A stretch of DNA of 64,000 nt from Methylophilaceae bacterium (GTDB taxonomy: Bacteria > Pseudomonadota > Gammaproteobacteria > Burkholderiales > Methylophilaceae): positions 1 through 64,000 of the forward strand of contig JAOMTQ010000003.1 in NCBI GenBank assembly GCA_028355955.1, given 5' to 3'. A model generated the notes under the pieces. That model saw nothing but the letters and a program-made list of their open reading frames with translations. It ran no database searches and was not told the origin of the DNA. How positions within the stretch are numbered: the first letter of the stretch is position 1; each line of letters begins with the position of its first letter. The translations under genes and the position numbers were made by a program. Positions 58,699 to 64,000 of the stretch are shown here, in pieces.

Positions 58699-59040
58699 TC
58701 AGTGGAGAGAAATTTTTTTACCATCATCAATATTGTAATAACTTAGTTTAGCAATTGGATTTCTTTTTTCAATTAGGTCGCCATCAAAAACTGACTTATC
58801 GTCTATAAAAACGACTGCATGACCAGAGTGATATAATGTTATTTCTGCATTTTGTTTTTTAAACCTCAGATGATAAGAGACATAATGTTCATTCTCAGAT
58901 TCTGACCATATTTCCCAGCCATTTCCACCAGTCAGTTGCTCAAGCCACTTGCCAAGATCTAACTCCACTTTGCAAACAACTGCGTCAAATAAAAGCAAAT
59001 TATCATTACCAAACTTATTATTTTTTACATTATCTTTCAT
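58699..59040 (-). CDS. Uncharacterised 113-residue protein
   Basis: No family recognised. The protein has no signal peptide or membrane segment, is acidic to neutral, and is rich in beta-type patterns (YVSYHLRFKKQNAEITLYHSGHAVVFIDD). It contains one cysteine and the segment LEQLTGGNGWEIWSESE. It is flanked by ispB (convergent, 7 nt apart) and coaE (divergent). An ATG start and uninterrupted 113 codons in an otherwise fully coding genome support it as a real gene, but not a function. Confidence 0.7.
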   Translation of the reverse strand: MKDNVKNNKFGNDNLLLFDAVVCKVELDLGKWLEQLTGGNGWEIWSESENEHYVSYHLRFKKQNAEITLYHSGHAVVFIDDKSVFDGDLIEKRNPIAKLSYYNIDDGKKISLH

Positions 59041-59114
59041 ATCTATTGTTATAAGTTATCATATAATTAGTATCATTAATATGGGGATGGTTTAATAAAT
59101 ATCAAAGGTTAACT

Positions 59115-59714
59115 ATGTTTATTATTGGATTAACTGGTGGCATAAGCTCAGGAAAAAGTACTGCAGCTAAAATACTAAAAGAATTGGGATTAAAAATTAT
59201 TGACCTTGATCAAATCACCCATGACATTATGAAGATAGGAGAGCTTGGTTACATAGAAATTAAAAAAGAATTTGGTGAAAAATATATAGATACGAAAAAT
59301 GCCATAGATAGAAAGCTTCTTCGAGATGAAATATTCTCATCATTAGATTTAAAAAAAAGAATTGAATCAATTTTACATCCAATTATTTTTGAAACATGTA
59401 ATGAGCAATTAAATAAATTAAAGCATGAAAAATATTTAGTATTAGTTATTCCATTGCTCTTTGAAACAAAGAATTACATAAGTCTTATTGATGAGTCATT
59501 ATTGATTGATTGTGATCTTAAAACTCAGATTGAACGAGTAATCAATAGAGATGGCGTTTCAGAACAATTGGCCAGTAGGATTATTAAAAACCAAATGAGT
59601 AGAGATGAGAAAGTATTGTTAGCAGATAAAGTAATTTTAAATGATGGAAATATTAACTACCTTAAAGCACAATTAGAAAGTTATTATAAAAATTTACTGA
59701 AGGATAAAAAATAA
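59115..59714 (+). CDS. coaE: Dephospho-CoA kinase
   Basis: Phosphorylates the ribose of dephospho-CoA, last step of coenzyme A synthesis. The P-loop GLTGGISSGKSTAAKIL is at residues 5-21, then IDLDQITHDIM, and VVIPLLFE-like VLVIPLLFETKNYISLID near residue 112; DCDLKTQIERVINRDGVS forms the lid. The 199 residues are normal. zapD starts at TAATG, so the two are coupled. The pilB-pilC-pilD genes that precede coaE in many betaproteobacteria are not here. Confidence 0.95.
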   Translation: MFIIGLTGGISSGKSTAAKILKELGLKIIDLDQITHDIMKIGELGYIEIKKEFGEKYIDTKNAIDRKLLRDEIFSSLDLKKRIESILHPIIFETCNEQLNKLKHEKYLVLVIPLLFETKNYISLIDESLLIDCDLKTQIERVINRDGVSEQLASRIIKNQMSRDEKVLLADKVILNDGNINYLKAQLESYYKNLLKDKK

Positions 59715-60457
59715 TGCACAAATTTGAATTACCCCTTAATGAAAGAACACGAAGACTTATGTCTATTGAGAATATTTTTATAAGACTTAATAATCAAATC
59801 GATTCTTGCCTAACAGATTTTTCAGAAATTGGATGCTTTGAATCATATTTCAATATGCGTGGGACAGCCTCAAGAGCGGATATTAAAATAGAAATTACAC
59901 AAGAACTTGAAAAGCTCCTCCTTAAAAAAAAACAGTTACCCAAAACAAAAAAAAATTTAAATCAAATTAAAATATTAATAGATTCAAAAAAAAAATTGGA
60001 TAAAGTAGATTTACCTCAAGGAAATTTTTTTAGTAATGATAAGTTTTTACAAGAAATCAAGACCTCTTCATTAAGTCCGACGGGCATTGTGAGTAGCGAC
60101 CTTCCTCAACTGCAACTCTGGTTGAAGCAATTAAGTCCTAAAAACAAAAAACAATATTTTTTAAGTAAAATAGAACCTTATATGCCTATATTTCAAAGCA
60201 TCGAAATTTATTTAAATACTTTGAGAGATTCAATAAGATTCGAGTCAATAGATACTAGTGATAATGGCCTAGTAAGCTATCAACTAGACGGTTCCTCTAG
60301 ACATGACCTAGTTCAGTTACAAACCCCAAAAAAATTGAATTTATATCCTAATTTAACATCAAATAAATACGCAATAAATTTACAATTCTCAGCACTCACG
60401 AAAAATGTAAATTATGCGAAAAAAATAAAATTTAAGATAGGTGTAAGTGAACTGTAA
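59714..60457 (+). CDS. zapD: Cell division protein ZapD
   Basis: FtsZ-bundling protein that strengthens the Z ring. The 247-residue all-alpha/beta product opens FELPLNERTRRLMSIENIFIRL and has FFSNDKFLQEIKTSSLSPTG near residue 98 and LPQLQLWLKQ near 125; the family often reads PLNERIRTLLRLE at the start. Position between coaE and yacG is conserved in proteobacteria and makes the assignment safe. Confidence 0.93.
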   Translation: MHKFELPLNERTRRLMSIENIFIRLNNQIDSCLTDFSEIGCFESYFNMRGTASRADIKIEITQELEKLLLKKKQLPKTKKNLNQIKILIDSKKKLDKVDLPQGNFFSNDKFLQEIKTSSLSPTGIVSSDLPQLQLWLKQLSPKNKKQYFLSKIEPYMPIFQSIEIYLNTLRDSIRFESIDTSDNGLVSYQLDGSSRHDLVQLQTPKKLNLYPNLTSNKYAINLQFSALTKNVNYAKKIKFKIGVSEL

Positions 60458-60463
60458 TTACTT

Positions 60464-60634
60464 ATGAAAAAAATTTGTCCAACATGCTCAAAAATTTTTA
60501 ACTACATTCAAAATAATCCAAGTAATCCATTCTGCTCTGAAAGATGTAAGCTGCTAGATCTTGGTGCCTGGGCTTCAGAAAAATTTATAATAAAAGGAAA
60601 AGAAAATGATACGACATCTGAAAATGAAACTTAG
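60464..60634 (+). CDS. yacG: DNA gyrase inhibitor YacG (zinc-finger protein)
   Basis: Too short for the ORF track. A 56-residue protein starting [12 protein letters not shown] and continuing [19 protein letters not shown]: a C-x2-C...C-x3-C zinc site as in E. coli YacG, which inhibits gyrase. The LDLGAWASE motif after the zinc site is typical. It begins 6 nt after zapD (coaE-zapD-yacG order), and its 3' end overlaps the copper chaperone gene by 29 nt in another frame. Confidence 0.92.
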   Translation: MKKICPTCSKIFNYIQNNPSNPFCSERCKLLDLGAWASEKFIIKGKENDTTSENET

Positions 60635-61040
60635 TTTTCTTACATTAATTTTAATTTCATCAATTGTTTTTGCTACAGATGAAATCACAATTTCAAAGGC
60701 ATTTATAAAAATGCCAAGACCTGGAGTAGATGTTACGGCTGGTTTTGCAACAATTAAAGCTGATATAGATCTTAAAGTTATGAAAGTTTCTAATAAAAAT
60801 TTCAAAAATATTGAATTACATTCAATGAAGATGACTTATGGCGTAATGGAAATGCGAAAATTAGTTGAGCCAAAAATAGGTCCTAATTCGCCATTAGTTT
60901 TATCTCCAGGTAATGACCACTTGATGTTATTTGGTATTAATGAAAAATTAAAATCTGGAGAAAATTTAGATTTAACTTTTGTTTTTAAGGATAGCAAAGA
61001 CAATAAAATAACAAAAGTATTTAAATTCGTTGTTAAATAA
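60606..61040 (+). CDS. Periplasmic copper chaperone of the PCu(A)C family
   Basis: A 144-residue exported protein: signal peptide about residues 1-23, then [23 protein letters not shown] and the copper site [15 protein letters not shown]...DHLMLFG, i.e. the family's H-Met/Met-x21-H-x-M arrangement. Homologues deliver copper to the CuA/CuB centres of cytochrome c oxidase. AAGGA seven nt before ATG 60606 supports that start, which lies inside yacG; ATG 60624 is an alternative. Placement after coaE-zapD-yacG is not standard. Confidence 0.9.
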   Translation: MIRHLKMKLSFLTLILISSIVFATDEITISKAFIKMPRPGVDVTAGFATIKADIDLKVMKVSNKNFKNIELHSMKMTYGVMEMRKLVEPKIGPNSPLVLSPGNDHLMLFGINEKLKSGENLDLTFVFKDSKDNKITKVFKFVVK

Positions 61041-61044
61041 GAAC

Positions 61045-61971
61045 CTATCTTGTCCATATTCCTCGCTGAGAGGCAATCCCTATTGCACCAAAATTAAAAG
61101 ATGATGGAATATCATTATTCGTCATGCCACCGATTGAGTAAATTGGTATATTGGAATTATCAACTAATTTATTAAATTTTTTCCAACCGATAGGTTTAAG
61201 GTTAGCATGAGTGAGGGTTTCTTTAACTGATCCGAGAACAGCAAAATCTGCATTTTTTTCTTCAGCTACCTCAAGATCTTTTGCCGAATGACATGAAACT
61301 CCTACCAGTAAATCTTTAGGAAAATATTTTAATTCGTAGAGTTGTTTTGAATTTAAGTGCACACCATCAAGTTGATATTTATAAGCCAAACTTATGTTCG
61401 AATTTATTATAATTCTTACATTGGTATGTTTAAGTATTATTTTTATACGAGTGATTAAAGCTTCCAACTCAGTTGCTGTAAGATTTTTTTCTCTTATCTG
61501 TATAAGCCTTAGACCATCATCAACCTGTCTCTTAAGTGCTTGAAAAAAATTATCAGATGATGTTTCTTGAAAATCAGTGATTGCGTATATATCAGGTAAA
61601 TCATTTTTTAAGGCATGCTGGATTACTTGGTTGGGGGGTAGAACTTTTGTTGCATTATATGTTTTAAAATCTACCCATTGCAACTTCTGGCCTTCCATAC
61701 CCTCGACCATTCCAGTCCATGAGGTAATTAAGAAAAAATATAAAATTGTTATTTTATTTTTTTCAATTACTCTTCTTGTTGTCCATTGTCTATATTTGTT
61801 GATGGTAACACCTAGCTCTTCATATATCTCTCTTTTAAGTGCTTCAGATGGATTCTCATTGGTCTCCAATTTGCCTCCAGGAAATTCCCACCAACCAGCC
61901 CAACTTTGAGAATCTAATCTTTTCCCTAATAAATATTTACCATCAGAATCCTTAAGAATTCCAACAGCCAC
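61045..61971 (-). CDS. Nudix (MutT-like) hydrolase fused to a ThiE/TenI-like domain
   Basis: A 308-residue two-domain protein. Domain 1 (about 1-125) has the Nudix box GGKLETNENPSEALKREIYEELGV and the WWEFPGG lead-in of 8-oxo-dGTP hydrolases. Domain 2 (about 130-308) is a ThiE/TenI-like barrel: LIQIREKNLT, GVHLNSKQL, GVSCHSAKDLEVAEEKNADF and PIYSIGGM. This fusion is found in several proteobacteria after argJ. The GTG start cuts into the first MutT strand; an ATT at 61986 (MKNIHVAVGIL) would restore it. Enzyme activity of domain 2 is uncertain, because TenI-type proteins can lack synthase activity. Confidence 0.88.
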   Translation of the reverse strand: MAVGILKDSDGKYLLGKRLDSQSWAGWWEFPGGKLETNENPSEALKREIYEELGVTINKYRQWTTRRVIEKNKITILYFFLITSWTGMVEGMEGQKLQWVDFKTYNATKVLPPNQVIQHALKNDLPDIYAITDFQETSSDNFFQALKRQVDDGLRLIQIREKNLTATELEALITRIKIILKHTNVRIIINSNISLAYKYQLDGVHLNSKQLYELKYFPKDLLVGVSCHSAKDLEVAEEKNADFAVLGSVKETLTHANLKPIGWKKFNKLVDNSNIPIYSIGGMTNNDIPSSFNFGAIGIASQRGIWTR

Positions 61972-61987
61972 ATGGATATTTTTAATG

Positions 61988-63211
61988 TTATGTTCTATAT
62001 TCAGAATTAATTTCTATATACTTATGTGATAAATCAGTCGTCCATATCGTAGCTTCTTCTGTGCCTCTTCCAAGGCTTATATGAAGGTTTACCTCATCTT
62101 TTTTCATTTCTGATGTAATTTTTATTTCATCAAATGAATTTGAAATAGCCCCTGCTTTGGCAAACAAAATTTCATTTATATAAATATCTATTTTATTTAA
62201 ATCAAGATTATTGGTTTGACTATTACCAATAGCAGATAGAACTCTTCCAAGATTGGCATCTGAGGCGAAAAAAGCTGTTTTTACTAAAGGTGAATTTGCT
62301 ATAGCCATTCCAATCATCTTTGCCTCTTTATGACTTAATGCTTTGGTTACAGATATTGTTAAAAATTTTGTTGCTCCCTCTCCATCCCTTATGATTGATT
62401 GGGCTAAAAAGGATGCCACATCAAAAATACCTGATTTAATTTTTTGATAATCCTCAGTATTTTTTTTCAATATAAAACCCTTATCTGAAGGTATGCCCAT
62501 CAAAATAAATGAGTCATTTGTAGATGTATCGCCATCAACGGAAATACAATTAAAACTTTTTTCACATACTTCAGAAATTAATTCTTTCAATAAATCATTT
62601 GGGATATTTATATCAACCGCTAGAAAAGCTAACATAGTTGCCATATTAGGATAGATCATGCCAGACCCCTTGCTTATTCCTGTAATGGTGACATCTATAC
62701 CTTTCAAATTAATAATTTTTGAGTATGCTTTGGGGATTGTATCTGTTGTCATAATTGATTCCGCAGCCTCTAACCAATTATTTTCATTTAAATCATTTAA
62801 AGCATTTGGGATTGCTTTATTAATTTTTTCGACTGGTAATTTTGACATGATGAGTCCTGTTGAGAACGGTAGGACTTGTTTTTCGTTTATATCAAGATGT
62901 TTTGCTAAGGATTTACAAACTGTCTTTGCATCATCCATACCCTGTTGGCCCATTCCAGCATTTGCACAACCACTATTTATGATAAGTGCTCTAATATTAT
63001 CTTCTTTCGCCAAATGATCTTGGGATATTAGAACTGGGGCTGCACAAAATTGATTTTGAGTAAATACACCAGCGACAGAACTATTTACTGGGAGTGAAAT
63101 AACTAGTAAATCTGATGTGCCATCCTTGATACCAGCATTAGCAACACCCAGTCTAAGCCCCTTAATATTATTAATATCTTTCTCTACAGTTTTTTTTAAA
63201 TTAATAGCCAT
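61988..63211 (-). CDS. argJ: Bifunctional glutamate N-acetyltransferase / amino-acid acetyltransferase
   Basis: Makes N-acetylglutamate by recycling the acetyl group from N-acetylornithine (cyclic arginine route). It is a self-cleaving Ntn-fold enzyme: GSGMIYPNMATMLAFLAVD contains the autolytic threonine, and VNSGCANAG-like IINSGCANAGMGQQG near residue 92 is also diagnostic. The track start is 63226, but ATG 63211 with GGAG nine nt before it, overlapping the cysS stop as TAATG, is the natural start (407 residues). The following Nudix-ThiE gene begins 17 nt on. Confidence 0.94.
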   Translation of the reverse strand: MAINLKKTVEKDINNIKGLRLGVANAGIKDGTSDLLVISLPVNSSVAGVFTQNQFCAAPVLISQDHLAKEDNIRALIINSGCANAGMGQQGMDDAKTVCKSLAKHLDINEKQVLPFSTGLIMSKLPVEKINKAIPNALNDLNENNWLEAAESIMTTDTIPKAYSKIINLKGIDVTITGISKGSGMIYPNMATMLAFLAVDINIPNDLLKELISEVCEKSFNCISVDGDTSTNDSFILMGIPSDKGFILKKNTEDYQKIKSGIFDVASFLAQSIIRDGEGATKFLTISVTKALSHKEAKMIGMAIANSPLVKTAFFASDANLGRVLSAIGNSQTNNLDLNKIDIYINEILFAKAGAISNSFDEIKITSEMKKDEVNLHISLGRGTEEATIWTTDLSHKYIEINSEYRT

Positions 63212-64000
63212 TATTTTCTTCTCCATACAGTTCCTAAAGGAGTATCTTCAATTAAAATATTTTTTTCGAGTAAATCATTTCTTAGTTTATCTGCAGTGGA
63301 ATAATCTTTTGAGGCTTTTGCTTCATCTCTCTGCTTTATAATTTCTTCCACATCAATTTCTTCATCAAAGCTATCTTTTAAAAAAACTTCAGCATCATCA
63401 TTTAAAACGCCAATTATATTTCCTAGTTTTACTAATAAATTGATATCTTCGATATTTTGATTTTTATTTATTTTTAAAGCCAGCTCAAACATTACTGCTA
63501 TCGCAACTGGTGTATTAAAATCATCATTCAATGCTTTTTTAAATTCATTGGCATATTTTGAATCCCAATCAATCTTGTAATCTTTATTCACTTTTGAATT
63601 TCTAATACTTAAGTAAAGCTTTGTAATTGCCTGCTTTGATTCATCAAGATTTTTTTGAGAAAAATTTAAAGGGCTTCTGTAGTGAGCTTTTAAAATAAAA
63701 AATCTCACTACCTCTGCCTGATACTTTTCTAAAACATTTCTAATAGTAAAAAAATTACCTAATGACTTTGACATTTTCTCATCATCTATCTTAACAAATC
63801 CATTATGAATCCAATAGTTGGCCATTTGACAGCTATTTACAGCTTCAGATTGTGCAATTTCGTTTTCATGATGAGGGAATTGCAGATCCTGCCCACCACC
63901 ATGAATATCAAAGGTTTGACCTAAAAGATTATTACTCATTGTTGAACACTCTATATGCCACCCAGGCCTTCCATCCCCCCATGGAGAATCCCACGATGGT
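63211..64000 (-). CDS. cysS: Cysteinyl-tRNA synthetase (3' part, cut by window edge)
   Basis: The carboxyl-terminal part of CysS, open through the right edge: beyond the track ATG the frame continues SWDSPWGDGRPGWHIECSTM, where the cysteine and later HGGGQDLQFPHHENE histidines are zinc ligands. KMSKS is FVKIDDEKMSKSLGNFF near 63790. The C-terminal helical region (DFNTPVAIAVMFEL) ends at WRRK. The HIGH motif and N-terminus lie outside the window. The TAA stop forms TAATG with argJ. Confidence 0.96.
   Translation of the reverse strand, partial: PSWDSPWGDGRPGWHIECSTMSNNLLGQTFDIHGGGQDLQFPHHENEIAQSEAVNSCQMANYWIHNGFVKIDDEKMSKSLGNFFTIRNVLEKYQAEVVRFFILKAHYRSPLNFSQKNLDESKQAITKLYLSIRNSKVNKDYKIDWDSKYANEFKKALNDDFNTPVAIAVMFELALKINKNQNIEDINLLVKLGNIIGVLNDDAEVFLKDSFDEEIDVEEIIKQRDEAKASKDYSTADKLRNDLLEKNILIEDTPLGTVWRRK

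Overview
The window is an AT-rich, tightly packed stretch of bacterial chromosome that carries only housekeeping and biosynthetic genes on both strands. Gene content and order fit a betaproteobacterium. Examples are rplU-rpmA-obgE-proB divergent from ispB, coaE-zapD-yacG, murJ-ribF-ileS-lspA, ispA-dxs-folE2, grxC-secB-gpsA and lptD-surA-pdxA-rsmA. A periplasmic MxaD-like protein next to a seven-repeat YVTN beta-propeller points to a methylotroph. With the very short intergenic gaps (none above about 180 bp), many overlapping genes and frequent TTG/GTG starts, the best guess is a genome-streamlined Methylophilaceae lineage (OM43 / Methylopumilus type). That placement is inference from gene content, not a database result.

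Layout. 1-7.4 kb (+): yggS, proC, mnmA, nadC, then ilvB-ilvH-ilvC and psd. 7.4-9.4 kb: nudH (-), the YVTN propeller and the MxaD-like gene, closed by a clear terminator. 9.5-13.8 kb (+): esterase, xseB, ispA, dxs, folE2. 13.8-16.7 kb (-): rluE-like, aroC, an MFS transporter. 16.7-18.4 kb: icd (+) and cspA (-), sharing a two-way terminator. 18.4-24.3 kb (-): amgK, murU, pepP, two FAD monooxygenases of the UbiH family, dsbC. 24.4-36.4 kb (+): lptD, surA, pdxA, rsmA, adk, leuS, lptE, holA, proA, nadD. 36.4-40.9 kb (-): bioBFHCD. 40.9-46.6 kb: trmL (+), grxC-secB-SH3-gpsA (-), gpmI-envC (+). 46.6-52.7 kb (-): murJ, ribF, ileS, lspA, yjbQ. 52.8-57.6 kb: rpsT (+) and rplU-rpmA-obgE-proB-purE-purK (-). 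57.7-64 kb: ispB (+), a small unknown gene (-), coaE-zapD-yacG-PCuAC gene (+), and cysS-argJ-mutT/thiE (-). cysS runs off the right edge.

Together the genes cover all of proline synthesis (proA, proB, proC), most of the late biotin pathway (bioC, H, F, D, B), and parts of branched-chain amino acid, NAD, isoprenoid/ubiquinone, folate, chorismate and purine synthesis. They also include outer-membrane LPS export (lptD, lptE, surA), cell-wall recycling (amgK, murU) and translation. No rRNA, tRNA, CRISPR array, insertion sequence, prophage or integrase was found.

I found no evidence for a new multi-gene system. The most informative observations are: an isocitrate dehydrogenase whose coenzyme pocket reads as NAD-type, not NADP-type; the propeller/MxaD pair; two genes (esterase and obgE) that start directly behind intrinsic terminators; an LptD with only two cysteines; and a MutT-ThiE fusion whose start codon is unclear. 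Several track ORFs were re-started (yggS, psd context, ubiH, nadD, trmL, SH3 protein, murJ, rpsT, rplU, ispB, argJ), and yacG, missing from the track, was added.
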